A stretch of 64,000 nt of DNA from G965197675 sp965197675 (lineage in GTDB: Bacteria; Chloroflexota; Dehalococcoidia; Plut-88900): contig OZ240221.1 of NCBI GenBank assembly GCA_965197675.1, forward strand, positions 124,001 through 188,000, read 5' to 3'. The stretch's first letter is position 1. Each line of letters begins with the position of its first letter. Below are positions 53,664 to 61,574 of this stretch, one piece after another. A model generated the notes under the pieces. The model was not told the origin of the DNA, made no database searches, and saw only the letters and a program-made list of their open reading frames with translations. A program made the translations under genes and the position numbers.

Positions 53664-54725
53664 CTAGGCGGCGGCCATCTCCGGCTGCTTGAGCATGGCG
53701 GAGTAGCCCGGCATCAGGACGGGCGTCATCGACAACCGGCCCGCGCCGTCGTACCCGGCGCGGTAGGCGTACTCCGCCTTCGCGCCCCAGGGCACCCGAC
53801 CGCCGACCCGGACGGCGGGGCCGCCGAGCCTGCCGCTGCGCCCAGGCCCGCCCGCGCCGTGCACCACCATGCCGCTCCGCTCGCCCTTCCGCCAGCCCAG
53901 CACCTTCACCTCGGCGTGCAGCCTCTTCAGCACGCCCGCCGACGGAGTGGACCTGCCGTTCATGATCTGGGAGAGGTACGAGGAGCTGATGCCCGCTCGC
54001 CGTGCGACCTCGTTCTGGCTGATCCCGTGAGCGTCCATGCGGTCCCACACGGCCTTCGTGTCGACGCAGGCAAGCTGTGCGGACGCGACCGTCGCCTCGG
54101 CCTCCAGCGCCGCCTCGACCAGCGCCTGGACCCTCACGCCCATGCTCCTGCGGCCGCGGGACACCTCCGACATGTAGCTGGCGGACACCCCGACCCGCTC
54201 GGCCAGGTCCCGCATGGTCATGCCCAGGGCGCGGGCGCGCTCCCGGACGTAGCTGCTCTGCCCGTTCACCACGCTCGCCGGGCGGTTGGCGCACTGTGCG
54301 GGAGCGATCTTCGCCGGGGCCTTGAGCGCCGACTCGACCCGGGTCTGGACCTTGACGCCCATGTGCTTGCGGCCACGGGCCACCTCCGACATGTATCCGT
54401 AGGACACCCCGGCGCGGTCGGCCATGTCCCGCATGGTCATTCCCATCTCGCGGGCGCGCTCCCTGATGAAGCTGCTCTCGCCGTTCACGACGCCGCCCTG
54501 GCGGTAGACGATTCCCTGGCCGGGGACCTCTCCCAGGACCGCCGCGACCTTCTGGCGCATCTTGGGAGTCCACTGCCTGCCCCCGTTCGCAAACTGCGAC
54601 AGGTAGCCCGCCGACACGCCCATCAGGGCCGCGAGCTCCTTCATGGTGACCCCCCGCCGCCTGGCAGCAGCCCTGAGCTCGCTCTCCGCCGTCCTCGTTC
54701 CGGTTGCCATCGTTGCCGTCGTCAT
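53664..54725 (-). CDS. Protein with four tandem XRE-type HTH domains
   Basis: 353 residues. The start MTTATMATGTRTAESEL follows AGAAGGAGGACGGACCG, a strong RBS; longer upstream starts give implausible Arg/Ser-rich sequence. HTH1 ~15-68 (VTMKELAALMGVSAGYLSQF), HTH2 ~85-137 (MTMRDMADRAGVSYGYMSEV), HTH3 ~155-210 (MTMRDLAERVGVSASYMSEV), HTH4 ~220-275 (ISQNEVARRAGISSSYLSQI). HTH2 and HTH3 are close copies, each preceded by VVNG(E/Q)SS(F/Y)xRERAR. The tail is Gly/Arg rich and ends MPGYSAMLKQPEMAAA. Four DNA-binding heads suggest binding of repeated operators, a possible match for the repeat array at 55340-55600. Preceded by a leader peptide and two hairpins. Confidence 0.85.
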   Translation of the reverse strand: MTTATMATGTRTAESELRAAARRRGVTMKELAALMGVSAGYLSQFANGGRQWTPKMRQKVAAVLGEVPGQGIVYRQGGVVNGESSFIRERAREMGMTMRDMADRAGVSYGYMSEVARGRKHMGVKVQTRVESALKAPAKIAPAQCANRPASVVNGQSSYVRERARALGMTMRDLAERVGVSASYMSEVSRGRRSMGVRVQALVEAALEAEATVASAQLACVDTKAVWDRMDAHGISQNEVARRAGISSSYLSQIMNGRSTPSAGVLKRLHAEVKVLGWRKGERSGMVVHGAGGPGRSGRLGGPAVRVGGRVPWGAKAEYAYRAGYDGAGRLSMTPVLMPGYSAMLKQPEMAAA

Positions 54726-54765
54726 CGGTCCGTCCTCCTTCTGTGTTGTGTTGCCTTTGGCCTGC

Positions 54766-54816
54766 GCCCGCTTGCGGGCAAAGAAGAAGGGCCGTCCCCG
54801 GATGGGAACGACCCTT
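54766..54816 (-). promoter_or_regulatory. Two hairpins in the leader of the multi-HTH gene
   Basis: GCCCGC-TT-GCGGGC (54766-54779) is a perfect 6-bp stem. AAGGGCCGTCCCC-GGAT-GGGAACGACCCTT (54787-54816 in two arms) pairs over about 12 positions with one or two mismatches. Both lie between the leader peptide and the gene start, in the arrangement of an attenuator. Transcription direction is assumed from the gene. Confidence 0.55.
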
Positions 54817-54855
54817 GTGGATTGGGATGTGTGGTGAGAGCTGGAGGCCCCGCCG

Positions 54856-54885
54856 TCAGCGGCGATGGACCTCGTTGACGTGCAT
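54856..54885 (-). CDS. Putative leader peptide MHVNEVHRR
   Basis: A nine-codon frame, ATG CAC GTC AAC GAG GTC CAT CGC CGC TGA, preceded by AAAGGAGG with five bases spacing, one of the best ribosome sites in the region. It precedes structured RNA and the multi-HTH start by 131 bp. The two His and two Arg codons could sense charging or antibiotics, but that is speculation. Confidence 0.5.
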   Translation of the reverse strand: MHVNEVHRR

Positions 54886-55339
54886 AGCCGCCTCCTTTCA
54901 GGTGTTGACCCGTGCCGGGCATCCGTGGCGCGGGTATTTCGTGATGGGGTTGACGCTGGACGCACTCCGCCCACGGTCGGATGCCGGACGCGGGAGACGG
55001 AGCGGGGGGTGAAGAAGACGCAGCCCGGCCGGGGTGATTCGACGGGGAACCGACTCCGGGGGAGTTGCTATGGGGGAGCGGCTGGCCTACGACTTCATCG
55101 GAGGCCAGCGCATGGGAGAAAGACGCAGCTCGCCCAGGGTGAATACGTCAGTGGGAAAGCTGCGAGACGTGAAGCGGCTAGTCTGCTCGGAACGGCAGAC
55201 CGGCGCATGTCAAAGCTGCGGCCTAGCTGTCAGTCAGCCATGCCGCGGGCATGAGGAGCCAGCCGGGGCGACAGACCTGTCTGCAACAGGTAGGCGCACT
55301 CCGACCGACTGGTTGAGAACGAAGCGCAGGCAGCGGTCC
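54886..55339. other. Stretch without a convincing gene
   Basis: Frames of 100-130 codons on the plus strand are low-complexity Arg/Gly/Thr sequences without domains. The minus strand should hold the promoter of the leader peptide. Nothing else recognised. Confidence 0.4.
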
Positions 55340-55600
55340 GTCCCTGGTGTCCAACGGCGAGAGCGATCGACTCCGATTCGCCAGACCGGTGTCCAGCGAC
55401 GGAAGCGATCAACTCCAATCGCTGAACGGGTGTCCAACGGGCGAAGGGCTTATCACTCCAACCGCCGGACTGGACCGAGGACGAAGGGCTAAGTCAACTC
55501 CGTCGTTTCGGCCCGCGCTGCCTGCGAAGGACCAACGTCAACTCCGCTTCGGCAGCATTCCCTCGTGGGAGACCGGGGGAGAGCGAATCATCCTCCGGTC
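55340..55600. repeat. Array of about six imperfect hairpin units, 40-45 bp period
   Basis: Units share the core GATCAACTCC or close variants: GATCGACTCC (~55364), GATCAACTCC (~55407), TTATCACTCC (~55450), AAGTCAACTCC (~55491), ACGTCAACTCC (~55535), AATCATCCTCC (~55587). Each core is flanked by complementary arms (CGGCGA/TCGCC, AGCGA/TCGCT, GGGCG/CGCC, CGAGGACGA/TCGTTTCG, TGCGAAG/CTTCGGCA, CCGGGGGA/TCCTCCGG). On the minus strand every unit shows GGAG or GGAGT in the loop. Units 1-3 also share GGTGTCCA(A/G)CG. Arms covary, so structure is conserved more than sequence. Not coding in a consistent frame. Confidence 0.65.
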
Positions 55601-55783
55601 ATGCCCGTGCAACAGGGACCACGCACCCAGGTTTCTATGGTCGGAAACCTTGGAGAAAGCCAAACAGCGCACTCATTATCACCCGGCCCGGCGCCTCGAT
55701 GAGAGGGCCTGCAGGCCCCCTTCCGCACATTGCCGCCAAAGTGTTCACAAAAGTTGACGGCGACTCCCCGCGCCGGGAGCCTG
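55601..55783. other. Spacer without recognised features
   Basis: Codon structure is poor on both strands and no repeats or strong hairpins are seen. It separates the hairpin array from the small minus-strand gene. Confidence 0.35.
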
Positions 55784-56026
55784 CTACTTCCGCCAGAGCC
55801 ACAGGGTGAGAACGCGCCGGAGAAGCTCCCGCCTAGCACGCGCTCTCCGCGTGTCGTAGAGCGCGGTCCTGCGCCATCCGGTCTGCCCGTCGCGGGCGAA
55901 GCCCCGCAGCGGGTACGTCGCCGGGGGCAGCGTCATCCCGTGCTCCTCCAGCAGCGCCATGAGCCGCACGTGCTGCATGTCCTCCACGCTGTTGCTCTTT
56001 CCGAAGACCGGCTTCCTCGCTTCCAT
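55784..56026 (-). CDS. Small protein of unknown function
   Basis: 80 residues, MEARKPVFGKSNSVEDMQHV then RLMALLEEHGMTLPPATYPL and a basic C-terminal helix (RRARARRELLRRVLTLWLWR). The start follows GGAGGCGTGTCG. The helical middle and basic tail could bind nucleic acid. Likely cargo or regulator of the integrative element. Confidence 0.5.
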   Translation of the reverse strand: MEARKPVFGKSNSVEDMQHVRLMALLEEHGMTLPPATYPLRGFARDGQTGWRRTALYDTRRARARRELLRRVLTLWLWRK

Positions 56027-56229
56027 CGACACGCCTCCATTCCAGACTTTCGACCCCGGCCCGGCCCCAATTTCCACGGGCTGCGTCTTGTCGACCAGTG
56101 TGGGGTGTTTTGCTCGATTTCGCCGTTTTTCCGGGCTGCGAATTGTTCACCACTATGGCCCGTTTTGCACCCCGGGGCCGGAACGCGCCCTTACGACAAA
56201 GTGTTCACTTTTTATGTCCTTGTATGTTG

Positions 56230-56419
56230 GTTCTGGTGTGAAACAATCACTTCACTTAGGTGGATCGGGGTGCGGCAGACCGATATGTTCTTGGTCATCG
56301 AAGACCGTCCTACAGCGAGGGTCGCCGCATCCTCCACGGGTTAGAGCCCGAACGGTTGCCTGGGCCAATTGAGCCCGCATCGTGCAAGGAAGGGCCAAAG
56401 CTTCACACAGGAGGTATAG
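56230..56419 (+). ncRNA. Candidate bridge-RNA region of the IS110 element
   Basis: IS110-group elements encode a structured guide RNA between the left end and the transposase. This noncoding stretch has the right place and length and contains pairable segments (for example AGCCCGAACGG...AATTGAGCCCG). The internal loops were not resolved by eye. Called by position, not by a matched consensus. Confidence 0.4.
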
Positions 56420-57382
56420 ATGGAACAGAAGCCGACATACGTGGGCATTGATGTAGCAAAGGCCCAGGTGGACGTCGCCGTCCGTCCTACGGGTCAGAGA
56501 TGGGTTGTCTCCTACGACGAGACCGGGGTTGGGGAACTGGTCTCCCAGATGAAGGGTCTGGACCCCGCCCTGGTGCTGCTGGAGGCTTCGGGCGGCCTGG
56601 AACTGCCATTGGTGGCAGCCCTGGCAGTTGCGGCGCTGCCCGTAGTCGTCGTCAACCCTCGCCAGGTTAGAGACTTTGCCAGGGCCACCGGGACGCTGGC
56701 GAAGACCGACGCTCTGGACGCGGCGATCCTGGCCCACTTCGCCGACGCCGTTCGTCCCTCCGTGCGACCTTTGAGAGATGCCGAGACCCAGGTCCTCAAC
56801 TCGCTGACCGCCCGCAGACACCAGGTGATGACCATGCTGGTGTCGGAGAAGAACCGCCTGAGTACCGCCATCAGCGCCGTCCGCCCCCGCATCGAGGCCC
56901 ACATCGTCTGGTTGGAGCAGGAGCTGGACGACCTTGACGAAGGGCTGCGCCAGACTCTCCGCCAGAGTCCCGTGTGGCGGGAGAAGGATGACCTCTTGCG
57001 CACCGTTCCCGGCGTGGGAGAGCAACTCTCCCTCACTCTGCTGGCCTACCTGCCGGAGTTGGGCACGCTGGACCGCAGGCAGGTCGCCGCGCTGGTGGGC
57101 GTGGCTCCCTTCAACCGGGACAGCGGCACGCTGCGGGGCAAACGCGCCGTCTGGGGCGGACGCTCCCGAGTGCGGGCCGCCCTCTACATGGGCACGCTGT
57201 CCGCGACTCGCTACAACCCCATCATCCGTGACTTCTATCAGCGGCTGCTGACGGCTGGTAAGCCGAAGAAGGTGGCCCTCGTCGCGTGTATGCGTAAACT
57301 GCTTGTCATCCTCAACTCCATGCTCAGGCATCGCTCTCCCTGGCGCGCCATGACTCCGACAGTCGTCTCTCATTCCTCTTGA
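56420..57382 (+). CDS. IS110-family transposase (DEDD)
   Basis: 320 residues behind AGGAGGTATAG. The RuvC-like DEDD domain (~7-160) shows VGIDVAKAQVDVAV, LLEASGG and AKTDALDAAILAHFAD. A coiled coil follows, then the transposase_20 domain (~200-300) with LRTVPGVGEQLSLTLLAYLP, VGVAPFNRDSGTLRGKRAVW, including the nucleophilic Ser in RDSGTLRGKR, and GGRSRVRAALYMGTL. It appears intact and of normal length. Confidence 0.95.
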   Translation: MEQKPTYVGIDVAKAQVDVAVRPTGQRWVVSYDETGVGELVSQMKGLDPALVLLEASGGLELPLVAALAVAALPVVVVNPRQVRDFARATGTLAKTDALDAAILAHFADAVRPSVRPLRDAETQVLNSLTARRHQVMTMLVSEKNRLSTAISAVRPRIEAHIVWLEQELDDLDEGLRQTLRQSPVWREKDDLLRTVPGVGEQLSLTLLAYLPELGTLDRRQVAALVGVAPFNRDSGTLRGKRAVWGGRSRVRAALYMGTLSATRYNPIIRDFYQRLLTAGKPKKVALVACMRKLLVILNSMLRHRSPWRAMTPTVVSHSS

Positions 57383-57402
57383 CTTCCAACACGGTTGCTG
57401 TA

Positions 57403-57425
57403 GGGGGCGATTTCCCCCTGTTTTA
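57403..57425 (+). terminator. Intrinsic terminator after IS110 transposase
   Basis: GGGGG-CGATTT-CCCCC followed by TGTTTT, 21 bp after the transposase stop. Confidence 0.75.
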
Positions 57426-57555
57426 GCTACGAAACCACGACCCCAGACAAATTGTTGCCAAAGTCCTTTCTCTGTACACCCCAATGACATCAAGAGAGGG
57501 GCGTCCAAACCAAGGGCCTATAGGGGCCCTCTTATGAGCGCCCCTTCAAGTAGTT

Positions 57556-57788
57556 ATGCCGGGCGTCCCGGTTGTCCACACTCTTTCGGGACAGCGGGTC
57601 CTGCCCAACCGCTCCCAGAACTGGCTCGCCAGGGAGATCGGGGTCAGCCCCGGTTACGTCTCCAACCGGTCAACGAAGGGCGAGCGCCCTCGGGACGCAT
57701 CCGCGAACGGATGCAGAAGGCCCTCGGCGTGAACGACTTTCACCAGATATTCAGATTGGAGGCAACAGATGACGAACCACAACGCTGA
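57556..57788 (+). pseudogene. XRE-type HTH protein, frameshifted
   Basis: The frame from ATG reads MPGVPVVHTLSGQRVLPNRS, QNWLAREIGVSPGYVSNRST, KGERP. The natural continuation SGRIRERMQKALGVNDFHQI, FRLEATDDEPQR lies one base away, so a base is missing near 57690 (GAGCGCCCTCGGG). The joined product is a ~77-residue Cro/C1-type regulator. Its end overlaps the next HTH gene. Confidence 0.7.
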
Positions 57789-58143
57789 ACCCCGTTTCGA
57801 CGGGACCGACCGGACCACCGGACACGGACGGATGCTGCCCTACCAGAGCGGCGTGCTGTCCTCAGACTTCAATGACCGCCTGGAGAGCCTCAAGGAGGCC
57901 AGCGGCCTCACCTGGAGCGCCTTCTCCCAGACCATCGGCGTGGACCGCAAGCAGGTGCGCCGCTGGCGCAGGAGGGGCGTCGAGCCCTCCGGCGGAGCGA
58001 TGGAGTCCCTCTACCGCTTCGCGGGCCGGTTCCCCGGCGGCCTGGACATCCTCATGGGCGACGGCTTCCAGATGAACCTCTGGGAGACGGACGACCAGGA
58101 TGAGACGGAGGACGACGAGGACCAGGAGGAAGAGGAGCGCTAG
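57769..58143 (+). CDS. Small HTH regulator with acidic tail
   Basis: 124 residues. HTH at ~32-75 (FNDRLESLKEASGLTWSAFS, IGVDRKQVRRWRRRGVEP), helix ~80-100, then an acidic tail (DDQDETEDDEDQEEEER). Overlaps the end of the previous HTH frame, so they are co-transcribed. Similar in layout to the protein encoded at 53189-53590. Element regulator inferred. Confidence 0.75.
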   Translation: MTNHNAEPRFDGTDRTTGHGRMLPYQSGVLSSDFNDRLESLKEASGLTWSAFSQTIGVDRKQVRRWRRRGVEPSGGAMESLYRFAGRFPGGLDILMGDGFQMNLWETDDQDETEDDEDQEEEER

Positions 58144-58217
58144 ACCCGGCCCATAGGGTCGCCGGCATTCGCCCGGTCCGTCCGCGCCGGCGGCCTATTC
58201 ACCAGACCTGTAGCGAT

Positions 58218-58481
58218 ATGAAAGACGACAAGAAACAGAAGAGACGGGGGAAGCCGGAGGCGGACCCCCGGGAGATCGGCGTGGTCAGGGTCTTCTCCAA
58301 CCCCGGACCCGACGCCGAGGAACGGCTGCGCCGGCTCATGACTCTGATGATCAAGTACGCCACCAGGGACGGGGTTGCTTCGACAAGCGCCGACCTCGAC
58401 CTCAACCCGGGGGAGGGCGAGACCGGTCCAACTGAGAAGAAAAGCTCATCTTCTCAGGACGTCCCGGAAGCAGATGACTGA
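58218..58481 (+). CDS. Small element-associated protein
   Basis: 87 residues, basic N-terminus (MKDDKKQKRRGKPEADPREI), a central helix FSNPGPDAEERLRRLMTLMI, and an acidic/polar end. Short proteins with the PGPDAEERLRRL stretch accompany serine-recombinase elements in my recollection, but the function is unknown. Weak RBS; the start is the only ATG. Confidence 0.55.
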   Translation: MKDDKKQKRRGKPEADPREIGVVRVFSNPGPDAEERLRRLMTLMIKYATRDGVASTSADLDLNPGEGETGPTEKKSSSSQDVPEADD

Positions 58482-58541
58482 TGCAGGCCGCCCATTCCCT
58501 GACCGCCAAGTCTCCCCTCTCAAAGCCACGCCAAGAAGACA

Positions 58542-58593
58542 TTGCACAAAGCGATGATAGGGTGTATGGTAGACTTATATATGAAGAGTCTAC
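58542..58593 (+). promoter_or_regulatory. Promoter and palindromic operator of the VapBC pair
   Basis: TTGCAC and TATGGT with 17 bp spacing look like -35 and -10 boxes. GTAGACT...AGTCTAC (58569-58593) is a perfect 7-bp inverted repeat over the expected transcription start, 18 bp before the GTG start, consistent with autorepression. Confidence 0.6.
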
Positions 58594-58611
58594 CCGTATG
58601 AGGAGGCCGCG

Positions 58612-58869
58612 GTGAGCATCAACATAAAGAACGAGGAGACGTGCCGGCTCGCCAGCGAGCTGGCGCAACTCACCGGTGATACCATGACCGGCGCGATCAC
58701 GGTGGCTCTCAGGGAGCGCCTGGAGCGCGAGAGGAGCGAGCGCAGCGCCGAGGCCCGCGTTCAGCGACTTCTCGCCATCGGAAAACGCTGCGCAAGCATG
58801 TTGCGCGACGGCCCCTCCGCCGTCGCGCACGGCGATTTCCTGTACGACGAACGGGGGTTGCCAAAGTGA
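58612..58869 (+). CDS. VapB-family antitoxin
   Basis: 85 residues, GTG start behind GAGGAGGCCGCG. N-terminal strand MSINIKNEETCRLASELAQL and helix TGDTMTGAITVALRERLERE are typical of the Rv0623/PSK-type RHH antitoxins; the C-terminus (HGDFLYDERGLPK) contacts the toxin. Overlaps the toxin start (GTGA). Confidence 0.88.
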   Translation: MSINIKNEETCRLASELAQLTGDTMTGAITVALRERLERERSERSAEARVQRLLAIGKRCASMLRDGPSAVAHGDFLYDERGLPK

Positions 58870-59252
58870 TTGTAGACACGTCGGCGGTCCTTGCCATCCT
58901 TTTCCACGAGCCGGACGCGGAACGCTTTGCATCGGCCATCACGACGGCATCTTTCCGCCGCATGTCCGCCGCCACTCTCCTGGAAACGACCATCGTCCTC
59001 GAAAGTCGCAGCGGCGCCGCTGCCGGATACGAGCTTGATTCCTTCCTGCAAGAGGCCGAGATCGAGCTGGAGCCGGTCACCCCTGACCAGGCACAGGCGG
59101 CGCGCAGGGCCTGGCGAAGGTTCGGCAAGGGCAACCACCCGGCGGGACTGAACTTCGGCGACTGCTTCGCCTATGCCCTTGCCGAAGCCACCCGGGAGCC
59201 TCTCCTGTTCAAGGGTGGAGACTTCGACCTCACTGATGTCGAGGTAGCCTGA
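58866..59252 (+). CDS. VapC-family PIN ribonuclease toxin
   Basis: 128 residues with GTG start. PIN residues: Asp4 in MIVDTSAVLAIL, Glu in LLETTIVLES, and Asp in NFGDCFAYALA. Coupled to the antitoxin and followed 69 bp later by the recombinase gene. It probably stabilises the integrative element. Confidence 0.92.
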   Translation: MIVDTSAVLAILFHEPDAERFASAITTASFRRMSAATLLETTIVLESRSGAAAGYELDSFLQEAEIELEPVTPDQAQAARRAWRRFGKGNHPAGLNFGDCFAYALAEATREPLLFKGGDFDLTDVEVA

Positions 59253-59321
59253 GACCAAACGGGGCTACCTGCTCAGCGGCTCCGGGCATGTGGGAGACGG
59301 GTTCGTACGTAAGGAGGAGCG

Positions 59322-60953
59322 ATGGCTAAGACCACCTATAGAAAGACGGAGGGGAACCGGGCGGCCATCTACGCCCGCGTGTCGGACAAGAGTCAGGACG
59401 GGGAGGACAAGACATCCATCTCCGAGCAGACGGGCGAGATGGAAGCCTACTGCGAGAGCAAAGGGCTGACCATCACCGCCCGCTACCAGGAGGTGGGCAG
59501 GGGCTGGTCCAAGAAGCGCCCCGAGTTCCAGCGGATGCTGGCGGACGCCAAGCGCGGGCGCTTCGACACCATCGTCTGCTGGAAGTCCGACCGGCTCAGC
59601 CGGGGCATGTACCCCGCCGCCGCCCTCATGGAGGTCGTCGAGGCCCACCAGATACGGCTCGAAGCCGTCATGGCCGCCATCGACATGAAGACCTTCGGAC
59701 TGATGGCGGCCATCGGCAAGATAGAGCTGGACAACTTCCGGGAGCGGTCCACCATGGGCAAGCGGGGGACGGCCAAGCAGGGGCGGGTGCCCACCGGCGG
59801 ACTCCCCTACGGATACCGCATCGGAGACGACGGCAGGCCCGAGGTGGTTGAGGAGCAGGCGGAGGTCGTCTGCCGCATCTTCGACATGTACGTCAATGAG
59901 GGGATGGGGTCCCCCTCGATTGCCGTGCGGCTGACCGACGAGGGAATCCCCACCCAGACCGGCAAGCTGCTGTGGCGTCAGTCCTACATCCATTACGTTC
60001 TGGCGAATGCCACCTACACGGGCACGTGGGTTTACGGAAAGGAGCGTCACATCTCCACCGAGGACGGGACGAAGTCCTACGACCAGCCGAGGGACACCTG
60101 GATAGAGGTCCCGGTCCCGCCGCTGGTGGACGAGGAGACCTGGGGACGGGCGCAGAAGCTGAAGAAGCAGCGGAGCAGGACGGCCGGGAGGAACACGAAG
60201 GTGCTCTACCTGTTGCAGCACCTGCTGAAATGCGGCGAGTGCGGCCACAACTTCCATGCCAAGTCCACCTGGAGGACCACCAACGTTCGCAACGGCAAGA
60301 AGTACCGCTACGACCTTCCCGTCCCCCGCCGATACTACAAGTGCAATGGGATGCAGAGTCTCCGCCTGCGCTGCCGGGAGTGTCACTACATCAGGGCCGA
60401 GCGGTTGGAGGAGCCGATATGGAGCGAGGTCAAGCGGGTGCTTCAGAACCCCGACCTGATCGTCGCCGGTATCGACACTCTCGATGCCCAGGAGGGCGGC
60501 GGATTGGAGGAGGAGATAGCCCAGGCCGAGCGAGACCTGCGGAGCATCCAGATGGAAGAGGACCGCGCCATCAGGCTGTTCGTATCAGGGAAGATCACCG
60601 AAGCCCAGCTCGACCATCAGCGCAAGTTCATCACCGAGCGGCTTGAGAGCGCCAGAGCGAAGCTGGACGATTACCGGGCACGGGAGGCGAGCGGAACTGA
60701 GAAGCGGCGGCTGATGGAGACTGTCCTGACGTGGGCGAGGAACGTCGGCCAGGGCATCGACGAGCTGACCGATGTGCAGCGCAAGGAGATTCTCCAGATG
60801 GTTTTGGAGCAGGTCGTCATCGACAGGGACAACAACGTGGACATCACGCTGGCTATACCCATCGACGATGATTCCTCAGACCCTGATTCTCCTGAACCCG
60901 ATTCCCCTGAGCCTGATTACGTCGCAGTTGCGTCTAACAAATCTTCACGTTGA
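59322..60953 (+). CDS. Large serine recombinase (integrase), intact
   Basis: 543 residues behind AAGGAGGAGCG. Catalytic resolvase domain ~12-160 with the nucleophile Ser21 in YARVSDKSQDG, and RLSRGMYPAA. Recombinase domain ~185-310 (GLPYGYRIGDDGRPEVVEEQ, SIAVRLTDEGIPT). Zinc ribbon ~300-370 (CGECGHNF, KCNGM, RCRECHYI), a coiled coil ~395-480 and a tail rich in Ser-Pro-Glu/Asp. Cuts and rejoins attachment sites of the element. The 3' end overlaps an attachment-like arm. No lesions seen. Confidence 0.95.
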   Translation: MAKTTYRKTEGNRAAIYARVSDKSQDGEDKTSISEQTGEMEAYCESKGLTITARYQEVGRGWSKKRPEFQRMLADAKRGRFDTIVCWKSDRLSRGMYPAAALMEVVEAHQIRLEAVMAAIDMKTFGLMAAIGKIELDNFRERSTMGKRGTAKQGRVPTGGLPYGYRIGDDGRPEVVEEQAEVVCRIFDMYVNEGMGSPSIAVRLTDEGIPTQTGKLLWRQSYIHYVLANATYTGTWVYGKERHISTEDGTKSYDQPRDTWIEVPVPPLVDEETWGRAQKLKKQRSRTAGRNTKVLYLLQHLLKCGECGHNFHAKSTWRTTNVRNGKKYRYDLPVPRRYYKCNGMQSLRLRCRECHYIRAERLEEPIWSEVKRVLQNPDLIVAGIDTLDAQEGGGLEEEIAQAERDLRSIQMEEDRAIRLFVSGKITEAQLDHQRKFITERLESARAKLDDYRAREASGTEKRRLMETVLTWARNVGQGIDELTDVQRKEILQMVLEQVVIDRDNNVDITLAIPIDDDSSDPDSPEPDSPEPDYVAVASNKSSR

Positions 60954-60975
60954 GGTTCGTTCTGACAGTGTAACC
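60937..60975 (+). repeat. Attachment-like repeat, right arm, overlapping recombinase 3' end
   Basis: TCTAACAAATCTTCACGTTG then AGGTTCGTTCTGACAG. It matches the distal right arm at 62386-62420 (AAAACAAGAACCTTCACCTT, GAGGTTCAGGCTGAC). The recombinase stop (TGA) is formed within TTGAGGTTC. The left arm and core are not recognisable upstream because the space is coding. Confidence 0.55.
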
Positions 60976-60997
60976 AAGCCGTTGGGCAGGCTAGACG

Positions 60998-61375
60998 CTA
61001 AGCGGGACTTGACCGGTTTGGTGCTCTCGCAAGGATCAGGGCGTAGACGACTCCTAGCGCGGGTATCACGGAGAACACCACTGGAAGCTCCCAGTCCCCC
61101 TTTACCGCGCCACGGCTTATGGCCATCGCAAGCGACAGATCGACGGCCACCGTTGCGAGCAGGAGCGCCGCTATGGCCAGCATCCTTACCCTAGTCAACC
61201 GGGGCGACAGGACAAGTAGGAGCAGGCTGACGGCACACAGGGGATGCAGGAGCACGACCACCAGCCGCGACCAGATGTCTCCCCCGTCGGCGAAGGCACC
61301 CACCATGGCGGTGAGTCCAGCCAGAGCCGCCTGCGCCACGGCCAGCACCAGCATCGGGACCCGCAGGAATCTCAT
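60998..61375 (-). CDS. Small four-helix membrane protein
   Basis: 125 residues from MRFLRVPMLVLAVAQAALAG. Four predicted membrane helices (VPMLVLAVAQAALAGLTAMV, LVVVLLHPLCAVSLLLLVLS, MLAIAALLLATVAVDLSLAM, LPVVFSVIPALGVVYALILA). No charged pair or motif suggests transport. The start is the Met nearest the first helix; an upstream start would add a Pro/Arg-rich region. Confidence 0.65.
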   Translation of the reverse strand: MRFLRVPMLVLAVAQAALAGLTAMVGAFADGGDIWSRLVVVLLHPLCAVSLLLLVLSPRLTRVRMLAIAALLLATVAVDLSLAMAISRGAVKGDWELPVVFSVIPALGVVYALILARAPNRSSPA

Positions 61376-61574
61376 GCCCGAATGATAGCCATGCACACTC
61401 GGCGGTGTCAATGAGCGACGCGGGGCCGCGTCTCGGTCTGGCGGCGGCGCGCCGTCAATCGATGGGAGGAGGTTGACCCTCAACTTCACGGTGATATTAG
61501 TCCGCATACGCGGTGTTCAGCAGTGGTCTTTGGAGATGACGATGGGCCACGTCGAATTCTCCGACCAGTAGTAC

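Larger units (their letters stand above)
56200..57480 (+). mobile_element. IS110-family insertion, ends approximate
   Basis: The transposase gene with a ~220-bp noncoding 5' region and a ~100-bp 3' region. IS110 elements lack classical inverted repeats. Short GTCCTT motifs occur near both presumed ends (56216 and 57465), but I cannot define the exact boundaries. Confidence 0.6.

Noticed and set aside
55230..55437. Repeat-containing minus-strand peptides (RRWTPVWRIGVDR)
   Set aside because: The repeat period is not a multiple of three throughout the array and there is no ribosome site; structure explains the pattern better.
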